Source: Leptasterias polaris
Taxonomy: Eukaryota; Echinodermata; Asteroidea; Forcipulatida; Asteriidae
NCBI GenBank assembly: GCA_037783415.1
Contig: JAZGTN010000094.1
Coordinates: 2,666,001-2,730,000, forward strand
Length of the DNA: 64,000 bases
Direction of reading: 5' to 3'
Part shown: positions 1 through 12,177 of the stretch, piece by piece
Layout: each line of letters begins with the position of its first letter
Position numbering within the stretch: position 1 is the stretch's first letter
Program-made: the position numbers and the translations under genes
Notes under the pieces: generated by a model
Told to the model about the DNA's origin: nothing
Databases searched by the model: none
What the model saw: only the letters and a program-made list of their open reading frames with translations

Positions 1-882
1 GTGGTGGTGGCGCGATTTATTCTTAAAGGATGCAGATGATGACGTTGATTTCCAGAATTGACACGCGTGTGTTTAATGGCCGTCGTGTGGCGGTACGACA
101 CAGAGCAGAGGTCACTGCGCACGTGATATAGGCTAGCTTGTTGTAGACAAATTTAATGTAGAAAGTTCTCACTCAGTCCAACTTTTGCATCATAATTAAG
201 TAGTTAGTTAGCCACAGCTTCACGTCCAAATGCAGCTTATCTGATCTAGGACATCTACACTTCTGTTGAACCGGCTTGTTGAGCTACTTTAGTGACCATA
301 ACATGACAAAACAATACAATTTCCACTGTTTGCTACCTGGAAAAGGGACGGACCAAAAACAACAGCAAACTGCAGGAGGTGGACGAACGTAAAGGGCGCT
401 ATGCTACATTGGGTCATACCAATACATAAATAGGGTAATATAAACTTGGTTAGTTAATCAATCATTAATGATTGAGAATAAATGTTTCTTTGATAATGTG
501 GCAAAGTTTAGATAAACAAAAACAACCAGCACAAGGTAGAACTAAAAACATCATTAGAAGCATTTGCGCCCCAAAGAGGGTTTTTATTTTCAAAATCAAA
601 GGAAAATTATATAAAACCTACCCTTCATATGAAATGAAATATGCCAAGGTCAGAAGTAAATCATATATCACCGGAAAACATACACACCAACTTAAAACAC
701 TGCTGCTGCATCAGCTGATACTGCTGTCCTTTAATTTACGGTGGTTACTTTAGTCCAAATAATTCCTCGGTATTAACAATCAGGGGAAATGGACGAGTTT
801 TATTCATGATAGCGACCCCGGAGACAGCAGAGGACGATTCCTGAATGTGGGGTGTAGTTTGGGGATCAATTCTTGCTGCACA
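1..882. other. Upstream flank and presumed 5' UTR/promoter of the C16orf87-like gene
   Basis: No coding segment was recognised here. The stretch ends immediately before the first coding exon at 883, so it should hold the promoter and 5' UTR, but I see no TATA box or initiator I would defend. Short ORFs at 472-753 and on the minus strand at 745-951 have no recognisable protein features. Confidence 0.4.
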
Positions 883-3573
883 ATGGTTATGAAACAGTGT
901 CCAGATTGTGAACAACAGGTAAAGTTTAAAAAGTAGGCCTATGGCTATCACGTTAAGTTGAACTATACTAATGTACTAATACTATATAATATTATATATA
1001 CGCCTGGTTCATTCTTCATGCGAATTACGAAAGTGAAGCAAATTTTCTTGTATCACAAAATTGGAACACAGCATGACATGAAGTGTGTCTTGTTGTAAAT
1101 TTACTTTGCGTTTCAACTTCCTGCTCTATTATTTAAATAAAGTCTTTATTTCATGTGTGGAAGTAGGCCTAGGCCTATTTATAATTTAGTATTTGTATTT
1201 CAAATTTTCATTTTTGGAAAGTCCTCAATAATATTCCGTGTCACTGCCAATCATTTGCATTGTAATTTTCTGTTGTTGAAAGGTCTACGTCAGCTATTAT
1301 TATTAATCTAAAGCATGGAAGTCTCCAACATTAATACTACATCAGGATCAGGTACGACCTGGTCATAGTGGGTTGTGGCCAAGCGGTCTAGCCCACCAAA
1401 TTCAAGTTGCAGTGGCTGAGTCATCACAATGTGGGTTTGAATCTCGGTCCAAGCACTTGTGTCCAATTGAGTAAAGACACAACTGCTCCTCGGCGTTTAT
1501 ATCCTAACTTATGGACTCTGTAGAGTAACAAAGTAGAAATGTTGGTCTTCAGCACTATAGCAGTGGCCAGCAAAGCGTACTCTAGGTCGAGCAGCAATAG
1601 CAGAGATGATGACTGCATTTAACAAAACTTGTCATTAATTGCAGGTACCAGTGGCGTGTAAGGCTTGTTATTGCGGCTACGAGTTCTTCCAGAGAAGGGT
1701 TTACCAAGCCAAACCAGACCCACCATCATCAGGTAATATTCCAGTCCAGTCATTCTTAATCTAACCTACTAGTAATTGTAGGAACCAGTTTGTGTGAAGT
1801 AGGCAAGGCTCACACTCTGGGAACCGGATACAGAATCTGCTTTCAGAATTCATTATTTGTTTTGATGTTTGTTGCCATAGAGACAAATAAGAACAGACGA
1901 ACGGGTAGAGTGAAGAGGGAGAGGCCAGACTATTACAGCGCCAGTGAGTTTGAAACACAGTTGCGCCGGGTAAGTCACTCAGTGTTTTACAATCCTTTCA
2001 ACAGGCATGCAACTTCTCAGCTGTATTCCTTTTAGAAAACAGCAAAATTCTATGTGCTTAAAATCATTTTCTCTGTTTTTATATTTACTTGTCTGTTTCT
2101 AAAACGCACTTACCACAAGTGTAAAAGTTTGTTATGATCTTGAGAAAAAATACCCAAACTTGTGTAAATCATCCTGGTATAATTAATACTGAACACAAAG
2201 TTAGACAAAAATAATGATATTATTAAACAATTTTTAGTTGATCATTATTTTTGTTGGCTCAAAAATAACAAATCTAACATTTACTGGTGATTTTTTGCAT
2301 GTGTTTCAAAAACTAAGGAGATTTACTATTTTATGCTATTACAAATAATGTATGCACTTCAAGTAAAAGAACAGATGTGTAATATGCATTGGCAAATGAA
2401 TTGACTTAGATTTACCCTTGGATTCAGTGAATACTGTGGCAACATAAATTGTTTTATGAAATGATGTTGAGTTTTTATTTGCGCTCTATTCAGTTGTCCA
2501 GTAAGACCGAACGATGTGGGAGCACAAGCTCCCTCCCTAAGAGTCCCAAGAAGAAACACAGAGGAAGACCAAGAAAGAAAGGAACACTGAATAAAACCTC
2601 AAAGGTCAAAGGGGAGAGTTCAAATGCAGGTCAGCTGAGTATAGACATAGACTGTGTAATATCACGTTTTTCGTGATTTGATGTATTTGGTGCTATATAT
2701 AGCAAGGCCACTGCTTCAGCCTGTATTAAAGCATTGCTGTTTAAGTCAGTGATCAGTCAAAATTTCAACCATAGATGCAAAATTCAGATACCGCCACACG
2801 CAATATATACCTCTGAGCACATCATATTGTTATCAAATTCCCTTTTGAACCCTTTCACCAATGTCGCACACATCTATTTCCTGCCACTCTTGCTATTTTT
2901 GAAATCAAATTGCATGTGAAAAATCAAGGTAATGGTGTAAACACTGTGTCGCTTAAAATATGCACTTCTTTGTACAACACACTGGGTATGGCCTACTGAG
3001 CTCTCACTGTTTCCAGAGAAAAGACAAATTCCTCAAGCAAATGCAAAACACTGTATCATGAAATGTAGCCGCAACATGGCAGACACATGTTTGAAACTAC
3101 TAGTGCAGTATCTCTCTAAATGTATCCTGGACAGACATACAAACTTTTTTGAACGGACACTCTTGCTTGTGTGAAACTTGCCGGATATGCTGTCATTACT
3201 AGCTGGTTCACAGCGTTTGCAACAAATTGAATAAATCTGAGTACATTATCATTGTACTTTACTGACTGTTTCTTACAATTGTACTATACTGACTGTTTCT
3301 TATTTCTTACAGTTGTACTTACCTGACTGTTTCTTGTTTCTTACAATTGTACTTACCTGACTGTTTCTTACCCTCCTCTGCATTCACCCAGATGCTAAGG
3401 ATAACAAAGAGGAAGACATGTACTCCAACCTGTCCACAGAGAACTCATTTGTTTACTGCGTCGTCTTAAATGAGATCAACCGTAAGCTTCAGAGTCAATG
3501 GAACGGCCCGGCAGACACCAGTAATACCATGGTGGAAAATAAACACTATGTCTTCACCGAAGGTGACACATAG
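883..3573 (+). CDS. C16orf87: UPF0547 / C16orf87-like zinc-ribbon protein, five exons
   Basis: Exons: 883-918, 1645-1732, 1881-1969, 2494-2629 and 3392-3573. They join to 531 nt (176 residues plus TAG); every intron is GT-AG and the phases agree (0, 1, 0, 1). The start is ATG 883 in CACAATGG context; a second ATG lies two codons later. Exon 1 gives CPDC (C6, C9) and exon 2 CKACYCGY (C17, C20), the two knuckles of a small zinc ribbon. A basic stretch follows (residues about 43-71), then an AT-hook-like RGRPRKKG at 94-101. The C-terminal block DMYSNLSTENSFVY...NEINRKL (125-149) matches the end of the vertebrate C16orf87 protein as I remember it. The human protein is about 154 residues; this one is longer because about 27 residues follow the INRKL block. 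The basic AT-hook-like region suggests a nuclear, possibly DNA- or chromatin-associated role, but the family's biochemical function is not established. Identification rests on motif order, exon structure and recalled homologues, not on a search. Confidence 0.93.
1368..1612 (+). mobile_element. tRNA(Leu)-derived SINE in intron 1
   Basis: The head has an A-box-like GTGGCCAAGCGGTCTAG and a B-box-like GGGTTTGAATC, with spacing as in a tRNA with a long variable arm. The would-be anticodon loop reads TTCAAGT (CAA, leucine). A non-tRNA body follows, starting GTGTCCAATTGAGTAAAGAC, which resembles the conserved core of deuterostome SINEs as I recall it. The acceptor stem does not pair and the body is attached, so this is a retroposon copy and not a tRNA gene. 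The 3' boundary is approximate. Confidence 0.6.
3247..3371 (+). repeat. 27/34-bp tandem repeat just before the last exon of the C16orf87-like gene
   Basis: Four copies of CTGACTGTTTCTTA start at 3262, 3289, 3323 and 3357, spaced 27, 34 and 34 bp. The array ends about 20 bp before the acceptor of the exon at 3392. Each unit is pyrimidine-rich and some contain acceptor-like TTTCTTACAG or donor-like steps, so the array lies in the branch point and polypyrimidine zone. Confidence 0.75.
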
Positions 3574-3672
3574 ATAATATTATTTCGGAGAGTGACGATT
3601 AATTTATTTGTGCTCGTCGATAGACTTTATAGGAAGTGTGATACCCATTAGTCAGTGGCAGATTGCAAAAAC

Positions 3673-3678
3673 AATAAA
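3673..3678 (+). promoter_or_regulatory. Candidate poly(A) signal of the C16orf87-like gene
   Basis: AATAAA lies 100 bp after the stop codon at 3571-3573 and is followed within about 60 bp by a GT-rich stretch. Other AATAAA hexamers at about 4428-4447 could serve a longer 3' UTR. Confidence 0.4.
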
Positions 3679-6600
3679 AATGGGTGAGAAGCTAGACTTG
3701 TGTTAAAGGATCATCTGGTTCCAGGTGTTTTTGTATGAGACAACGATGGGGAAAAATTGTTAGTTATCAAATTATATACACTTCCATTGAGAATGTTAAT
3801 ACAATCACCTGTTAAATTTGAGAGAAGACCTCAATCCTGCTTTGATGAGATGGTGTCAGTTATTTGTAGATTTTGGCAGGATTCCTAGGAGAAGAACAAC
3901 ATGATTGGGCTGACAAAGTTAAAGTTGCAATTAAATTATTATACACAGAAATGCATGTACATGTATAATAAATAATACACAATTATTATATTGTGTTATC
4001 ATTTGGTATCTCAAGGTGCTCAATTTTTTTACGACAAGCATACAGATCTTTTTTGAATTATGAGACCTATTTATGTAGCATAAGTTTACCCCAATCAAGC
4101 TATTATTATTTTCACAGTGACGCATTGGCGTCAGAGGTTGGCAGATGATATGTATGTTTTTACCCAACAACATGTGCTGATAAAACCACTGACATCCTCA
4201 AAGAGTTCTAATCGAGGTAGATACTTTCCAAATTGGGTTAGTTTGCATAACAACTTTGGAGAATCTCAAGTATGAAGCAAATTAAGTCAATTTTGTTTTA
4301 GGAGATCGTATCATGTGACATAGTTAAGGATGCTAAGTGCCTTTGTAATTAACTGTTTAATGAATGCTGTACAGTGTAAATATAGTAACTTTTGTAATTA
4401 ATGTTTATGCATGCTTGTCTATTCGTTTAATAAATTACACAATAAATTAACTTGTTTGTTCGTTTGAGTTGATTGTTTATCTCTATAAACCTGGTTGATT
4501 CGATTTTGTTTACATTCACTTGTTTCCCACTGACTGACAATACACAGAAATTGTAAAACAATGAGTAATCATTTCCATCAATATTACTCAAAAAACACTC
4601 AGAAAATGTGACACATTAGTGTGCCACAACATTAAAACATAGTCAACGTTTGTACATGGAAATTAGGGGAAAGCTTAATAGAGGTAAAAATGTTTTTGCA
4701 TATTATTTTCTCAAAAACTAAAATGCACTTTTCATAATCTACACAGCGCCCTCTTGAGACATGGTTCCCTTTATGCTGGAGTAAGAGACTAGGCGCTGAC
4801 TGGAACAGCTGATTCGCGCTCGGGGAAGGCTCGTTGTTCTGGCGGCCATATGCGGCACACGCCACGGGAACAAATAATGTTATGACAATGGTGTTTTCCA
4901 AAGTAAGCACGCTTTAAGGCTGTATTTCGGCAGCCAGGGACAAATTGGACCACATACACATGTCGCAAAGAACTGTAATCGAATTATCGTGAACGTGAGC
5001 AGAAATTTAAACAATCGAAATCAGATTTTGAGGTTGGGATTAACATCAAGTGAAGTGTGGGGTCTTGCTGTTTTGAATTCCCGTTTTACTTTGCGGGAGA
5101 TAAAAGCAAAACCCTCTGGAAATGTTTCAATGTTATTAAAAGGGCAATAATGAGGCCAACAATTTATGAGAAGTTTTTTACTGGATCGTATTATGTCACG
5201 AGGCAATGGAGTGCTACACTGTACATTAGGAGGTGGCCCGATAATTTAATTTATTGTTCGGGTAGTGGGCTCTTGCATTTTTAGTGAAAATGGGAAAAAT
5301 TGGGAATAAGATGGGGAACAAATAAATTAAATAACTTTCCCATCCACATCTTAACTCACATTAGGGTAAACAAGAGCAATCGCTGGACATGCAAGAGGGG
5401 AAAACATCGCAAATAGCGTGGACTGAAGAATCTAATGCACAATTAGTGACAGTTTCTTTTTGGGGGGTTGGACTTCAACCCACGTTTGTTAAGCAAACCG
5501 TCAACCCCCATTCCCCCACCCTGCCCCCGGACAACCCATCGCGTTACCTCCGTTTATTTCATTTACCACTAGGGTAAGGTAAAAGAAAATAGTAATAAAA
5601 TGCCCGCTACCCCCCCTCCTCCGCCCCACCCACATAATGAAAAGTAATTACCGTATGAGGGCGCTACTTTCTGCCGTTGGAATGTATCTCTCTACGTCTT
5701 CTGTCGTATTCCTGCCGTAACCATGGTGGCTACTGAAAGTGATGTAGCAATGCAGCATTATTGCTTGTAGTAAGAAAACGATGTCTGATCCTTAAGTTGT
5801 CGCTTTAGGATGCGACTTGGTGTGAACTGGTCCCCAAAGTTTAAACAAACCGTGGTTTGTTGCACCAAAGACCCATTACTAAGCGATATGAAAACTTAGG
5901 TTAAATGCATTGGTTTACCTTAAGTTCAACCCATGGGCCATGGTGGGGTGGGGTAGGGTAGGAGTAGGTTTGAAGTAATTCAAACAAGAGATAAACAAAA
6001 ACTAATTCCAACCAAATCTGAAAAGATAGCTGGAACAAATAGTTGAGTTCTTCTATATACTCTCATGTGCATGTTTAAAAGAGCAGAGAGCCACAGCCCC
6101 AAATCACCTCACTCCAGAAACGTATACACCCAACTCACCGTCCCCACCGTAGGCCCAACTAACAGTACAAGGTTTTGTGTGCAGATAATGTTTTCTGCCG
6201 TTTATTCAAAATATGATGACACCCAAGTTACTTGTGTCACCTGACAAGGAGAACAAGTTTGTAGGAAAGGGCATAATCACCTGACAAGTTTGTAGGAAAA
6301 GGACATAGCCATAATCACCGAACAGGTCTGTAGGAAAGGGCATCATCCAACAGAAGCCGATTAAATACTTGTCCTCGCATAAGGAAGTGTATTAATGCCA
6401 TTCTCGGTTTGTTCAAATGCCATTACCCATTAACGTTAATAATGGAGCAATCAACGTGCTAGATTGAATTATAGATGAAGAGTGATTGGTCATCTGCCTG
6501 TCGTGCGGGACCGACTATCAGTCTCTCTTTAATTATTTTGGTCTCCTCAGAAAGTCCAGGTATCAATTATTACACAAGTCCTTCTCTTAATGTGTATCAG

Positions 6601-7895
6601 CGGAATGCACGTATGCAAAAACTGGACAGCCGTCACTAGTGATAAATCTATCCTTGTAGCCCCTTATGCCACGCATGCTCATCCAGTCCTATTATGTGTA
6701 TCTCTTATACATTCCCCTCAGGCTCGTTTCATCATTCATTCCCTACTGTTGCACATCGTCGCCACAATCGCCATAAGAGGCCCTCACCCCACAATGCTAT
6801 CCCCCTATATTCCTCTCCCGGGCCCCAATGCATTAAACCCCTCCTTCATGCCAAGCAGCATCCTCATGGAGACTGTTCTGGATATTTCCTCTCTGTGTGC
6901 TCTCCAGTTTAACCATGAACCATCATCACGTTAGCAGGCCCCTCACTCCCTCCCCATCTCAAACAGTGCGTTGCTTTTTCACGGCCCTCGTCTACACTCC
7001 CCACTCCATTCCCTCACGCAATCATTGCGACAACCTTCATTGTCCCCCTCCCCACAAACACACCCACTGTAACCATCGTCACTCAGCCGACATTTCACAT
7101 CGTACCCCCATTTCCTACCACCGGCATCTTCACCTATAGCCGCCTTCCCCGAACCTTCCCCCACGATGCCATGCATCATCATCATCATCTCCCCGAACTC
7201 CTACAGTCTAAGTGACTACATCCGTGATCACCCCCAAGTCGGATGAGGTGATGCTGCAATCCCAAATATTTTCGTCGCCAGTCAATCATTCTCCTTTACA
7301 CAAGAAAGCGTCATGTGCACCTGGTCAGGCCCTTCACAGTGGTGTGGAAAGAAGAAAAAAAAAATCAAGGGAGGAAATGTGATAGTCTGTCGGTAGGCCC
7401 AAGCTGAGATGGTTCGAAGAGATACGCGGCATTGGTCCGCATCAATGGATTGCCTGACCATTCCTATAAGAGACGTTCTCATAATAGGGGGATATAAAAA
7501 GGGTTTCGGTTAACATGGAGAGTTCGTTTAAGGTTATAATACGTCGTTGGTTTTTGGGGACGAGTACTCTAAATTCCACCACTAGTTTTTAAAAACAGAA
7601 ACTTTTGGGAAATACAAACAGCAAATTGGGTGGTAACTTATACTGGAATGTTTCTTCTATCGCCACGTTCGTGTAATGTATCCTTCCTGATCATTTCAAT
7701 CGATGCCATCGAAAAACAATGGTGATTTTGGGGGACTTCAAAAATGCTATTTTCTCTAGAGGATTGGTACACGCATGGACTTCATGATCAGTGATTGAAA
7801 CTAGTCAATCGTACCCAGACCATACTGCAAGTAGCATTAAATAACGGTTTGCAAAACTGCTGTTGGACTTCGAAGTGCTTTTTTTGAGACACCAC
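3679..7895. other. Intergenic sequence between the C16orf87-like gene and a LINE fragment
   Basis: No exon recognised. The interval includes AT-rich 3' UTR-like sequence to about 4600, C-rich low-complexity patches near 5460-5640 and 6780-7180, and a G-rich patch at 5940-5975. ORFs at 4632-4910 (-) and 6590-6934 (+) show no conserved motif and are not called. Confidence 0.4.
6238..6348 (+). repeat. Short degenerate tandem repeat, about three units
   Basis: Three consecutive diverged units of about 35-42 bp contain CACCTGACAAG or CACCGAACAGG followed by TTTGTAGGAAAGG-like sequence. It is local duplication with no other feature. Confidence 0.6.
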
Positions 7896-8722
7896 TTCAA
7901 TTCAATCAAACATTTATTTCCGTACTCACAAAAAGAAAATACAAAATCATGTGGACAAATTTAAAGTAGTACAATGCAAACAAAAAGTAAACACGACGAC
8001 CAATGAAAATGCTACTGCAAAAAATTAAACAATCTAGGCTGTGAGTAAGGAGGCTGTTCAAATAAGCCGAGGCTTGTGGGGAACAGCCCTTTACATGATA
8101 CAAAAACAAGAAACAAAAACAAAGCAAAATCAACGGACAGAAGAGAATGCAAAATGAACCGGTAAGGAGCTATCTATGCAGATAAGCCCAATAAATATTG
8201 ACAGTAAATTAGAACCAGCTATAAAGCATAAACAAAAGTGAAGCTGAAGACGAGCGGTGGACTCGGGAGAGAAAGCTACGTTACATAATGCGCGAGTAGG
8301 GCTCTTTTGAACGAGGCTTTAAAATGACCAACAGAAGGCTGTTTTTGTATTTGTTCGTCAATGGCGTTCCACAGACGAGGGCCATAGAACCGAAGTGTAT
8401 TCATGGAATAAGAGGCTCGAGTAAAAGGGATATAAAGTTTACGGCAAGATCTGGTAGAGTAGCCGTGAATGGCTTCAGTAGAGATGAAATATGAGGAAAA
8501 GGAAGTGGGAAGAAGATTGTGAGAATATTTGTACATGAAAATGCCAGTATGAAGTTTGTTGATATCAGAAATAGTAAGGGTGTGTAATTGTGCAAATAGG
8601 GGAGCAGTGTGTTCACGAGGGTGAGAGGAGGTGCAAATTCTTATAGCACGTTTTTGAATAACAGACAAAACTTCAAATAATATCATGGATTTATTCAACT
8701 CGGCTGCAAGGTTTGTTGTGTA
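7896..8722 (-). mobile_element. 5'-truncated non-LTR retrotransposon (LINE), 3' end
   Basis: Read on the minus strand, this holds the C-terminal end of a reverse-transcriptase ORF, then a 3' UTR ending in ATAAATGTTTGATTGAATTGAA, a short TTGAA-type tail as in CR1/L2-like LINEs. The 3' UTR includes GGGCTGTTCCCCACAAGCC. Everything 5' of the RT C terminus is missing, as in ordinary dead-on-arrival LINE insertions. Confidence 0.75.
8276..8698 (-). pseudogene. Reverse transcriptase C-terminal fragment of the LINE
   Basis: This is a 140-residue open stretch with the usual tail of CR1/Jockey-type LINE polymerases: an LSVIQKRAIRI-like start, HTAPLFAQL, INKLHTGIFMYKY, then YSTRSCRKLYIPFTR and GPRLWNAI near the end (N to C). 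The family's catalytic palm motifs lie upstream and are absent, so the fragment cannot be active. It is uninterrupted, suggesting a fairly recent truncated insertion. Assignment is by recalled family pattern. Confidence 0.75.
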
Positions 8723-11700
8723 TACTTTCTACGTACACGAATGATAGGTTTTTGTTTCATTCTGGATTGAATACGGAAGATTGCAAACGTCAAAACTAAA
8801 AGGAAAACAATATTTTGAAGTAACTTTGGATAAATATACATCGTCCAAAATGTTGAACGTCACCAAATGTTCAAAGTGGTTGCACAGAAAAGGGGTGAAA
8901 CACTGGCACCTAAAATGCAACCTCTATCTGTTAATATTTAGGTCAACAATAACTATACACAGCACGGATAGAAAACGAACATGTATTGTATCAATGATTC
9001 CATTTTGTACGTATCATGTACGATGGGTAAAATAATAAACCCTTGTAGGGCCTATATGCATTATAAGGAATCATTGACATGAAGTATCCCTATGAATTGG
9101 AAGAAAAGACACGTTAAAATAGTCTGACAAACCTTTCCCCGTAGGCCTATGTAAAATAACGATAGCCACAGAAACAGACAACCAGTAAAATATGACAATA
9201 AACGTCAGTATCAGCGACACAGCGCTCATTCACGACACATCTTCAAATAATTGACGTCAAAAGTATTGGCGAGGAGCCTCCATCACTTTAAAGCATTTAT
9301 GAAGTAATACGCTGACAATTTTTGACTGTAAAAATTAATGCTCAGACTTTAACCTGCATTGTAAGATAGGCTTACTCAGGCAAAGCATAAAATAATTATA
9401 GAAAGTGAATTTCGTTACACTTTTTCCTGGCCGCGTGCGCATGGGTGTATCATTATGGTTAGTGACGGTTGATTAGAGGGATAGCGTGTCTGCGTTTCAT
9501 TTCTGAAGATTTATTAGACCGAAAGGGACCCCACACGTGTCTATGTCCCCGAATGCAATTTTTATTAGGGGGAAAATATCAAATTCTGGTGCAATTTTCA
9601 TCAGGGACAATGGGTCATTGACGAGACATACGGCTACAAAAGACCGGCTTTTGTTGTGACCGTTGCAAAGAATCGATACCCGATAGACGATACAATGCCG
9701 ATGATATGTTTACCCAAGATGGCATTGTGTCCCCCTACATTTTCCAAAATATCACTTTACCACCCCAATAACAGATGGAACGTGTGATACTATTATGGAC
9801 TCCGAGACCCCTCTTCTCCATCCTTGTTGTGATCACAATCCCTAAAAGTGCAAGGTTCCCCCGGAAAGAAATACGCCACCAACAAAAACCGATTCGGAAT
9901 CGCAAGCTGACTTCGTTTTATCAAAGTATCAAACAAGAAATGCGAAGATGGGATAACAATTGCGCCGTATCGAATAAAGAGCAGTCGTGTGTGGTTACCG
10001 GGGAACAGTCTCAAGCAATGTCAGGAAAATCTTTAGAAATCCGTGCGGTTTTTTTTCACAACCGGTCAATCTCAATTATAAGGGAAGAGGAAAGGAAGAA
10101 GATGAAGTGTTTTCACAGGAGGTATTTTTATCCTGAAAGGCTTGCGTATCACCTGGGGCATTTGGCGCGCTTGGTGGACAAATATCCGGCTCTCCATGTA
10201 TTTTGTTCGGTATTGACGTTGTGCCGTGGAGAGCTTTCAGTGCGCATTTGCCAGGCGCATTCAGATGGACTTTTGTGTGTTCTTTGGGATTAAATAAGCA
10301 ATGATGGCCACTGCGAATGAGAGATTCGGATAAGTGCTAGAGTCTTCATCAGTCGTGCAAATTTTCTTTAAAATCCGTGGAGCCACACTGCTACACCTTC
10401 GCATGCTCGGGGCTTAATCTGCAATACAGAAAGAGAGAGAGAGGGGGGAGGCGGGGTGATCACTGGCAAGCCAATTTGATCCAATCAGTGGGCAGCAATG
10501 GGACTGATGGAACATTGTGAACGATTCTATCGACCATGATTGGTCAGTGAGACGCTCCTTTGGGCTATACGTAATATCCGCCGCTGTCAGAAATACCGGT
10601 TCCGGTTTTATTAAAACGATACAGAACCCCTCATACATAATCTTGAAAGTAACTTACATTTAAAATATTTGTATAACGGCAAACTATAGCAACATTCAAG
10701 CTCAGTTTTAGAAGACTGATTTTATTGTATATACACTTATAATGCCAGCTTATTTAAAAAAAAAATATTATTTTCGTAAAGCAGTACCTTCGAAAACTGC
10801 GTCCCAATGGATGCAATGCCGGTCATGAACGACTGCAGAGTGGTCATCTTTTATTCAATAAGCAACTTATACAGTTACTGTTACCAACTTGTAGATAAAA
10901 TATGCAAAACGAATATGTATTTTTTGTGAAGAATACGGAACATTTCAAGGCATAACAATCGGCTTTACACCATAGGGTTTTGTAAGAGCACTCATTTCCT
11001 CTGTTTTCAATTTGAAAAAAACCTGGGACACTCGGCAACCAATCTGCTTAAGTTGCCCTCATTAAGGTGGTCGTTCTTTCGACGCAGTGTGTATGTTTGT
11101 CAGTAATGTTTTTAACACTCAGTCATAACAGCATGTGCTTATTTTGATGTGCATGGCAAGTATATATAAATCTAAGTTATTCAATATTTTAGAGGGCTGT
11201 AATTTTATCATTGCAAACCAATAGGTTTTTTAGTGCTCGGACATTTTGTTTGGAGAATATTCCGAAATGCAATAAATCAATACTAGGGTGACAATTTGTG
11301 TCGCACATGGCAGTTTTCAGGACGTTGCCAAGATTATCCCGAGAAAATGTTAGATTAAATAATCGGGGTTTTTTTCTTTCTCTAAACGTGATGCCTTTAA
11401 GTCGAGATAACCATGTTTTGCACGCGGACTCGCTCTTCAATTGTTTTCGTGTTTTCAAGTTGTTTATCAGCGCCGTTTCATCTCTTTAACTGCGTATATA
11501 GAGGGCCCTTTGGGTGATACAGTAAAACGTAACAGAGCTTCTTTTACGTCTAAAACTAGGTTAGGATATCAAATAAAAATCCCCGTACATCCTATGGGAA
11601 GAGGCTCTTTCGCATCTCCCTCAAGACTGTTTGACTTCGTGCTTGAGATGTACTTTAAGGGCTACACTTAAAAGTGTGCAAACAAAATATTGTAAAAAGA

Positions 11701-12177
11701 TAAACGACGCCCACCTTTGTGTGAAAACCCCGCTTTGACATTAAGTTTTTTCCCCTTGTTTCCTCTATGTTTTAGCAAACAAACCAATACAAAATAGACA
11801 CTGTTCATGAGTTTGTGATGCCACAGCACCCAGCGTTTATCGAGAGGGGATATGGCTAACAATACACGCCATTGTCGCACCCAAGGATGTTAAAGTAGGT
11901 CAAGAAAGGTCATTTTTATTTGGCTCACAGCCTAGGTTCAAGCAAACGGGGCCTGAGAATAATATTTACTGCGAAGTGGGTGGGGGAGCAATCATCTACG
12001 GGCCTAACAATGTGTTTTCCCCCTTTTTGAGTTTTAAATATTAAGAGAGGGGGACATTTTTACCCAAAGGAGTGCTAAGTTGGTGACAGGAGAGGTTGTC
12101 AGCCAGGGACAACCCGAAATGACAACATGATCCAAATAAGGAATATACTCCCCCCTCATCAGTCCCCGTCTCACCGC
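8723..12177. other. Intergenic or intronic sequence, mostly featureless
   Basis: No gene recognised apart from the minus-strand candidate exon at 10788-10832. The open frame at 9775-10293 (+, 172 residues) is the longest non-repeat ORF in the window but lacks recognisable motifs, signal peptide or splice support. A short GA-rich tract lies at 10430-10456. Confidence 0.35.
10788..10832 (-). other. Candidate 45-nt internal exon, minus strand
   Basis: Minus strand: acceptor GACCACTCTGCAG, then 45 nt, then donor GTACTGC. Frame 0 gives SFMTGIASIGTQFSK; frame 2 is also open; frame 1 has a stop. Acceptor and donor are both good, but such pairs occur by chance and no protein was recognised. Confidence 0.3.

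Noticed and set aside
1368..1452. Apparent tRNA-Leu gene
   Set aside because: Acceptor stem unpaired and a SINE body attached.
4632..4910. ORF with a hydrophobic N terminus (92 residues, minus)
   Set aside because: The hydrophobic start resembles a signal peptide, but the remainder is low in features and the region looks like ordinary 3' flank; no further support.
6590..7139. Overlapping plus-strand ORFs of 72-114 residues
   Set aside because: The sequence is pyrimidine-rich and stop-poor in several frames at once, which is composition, not coding.
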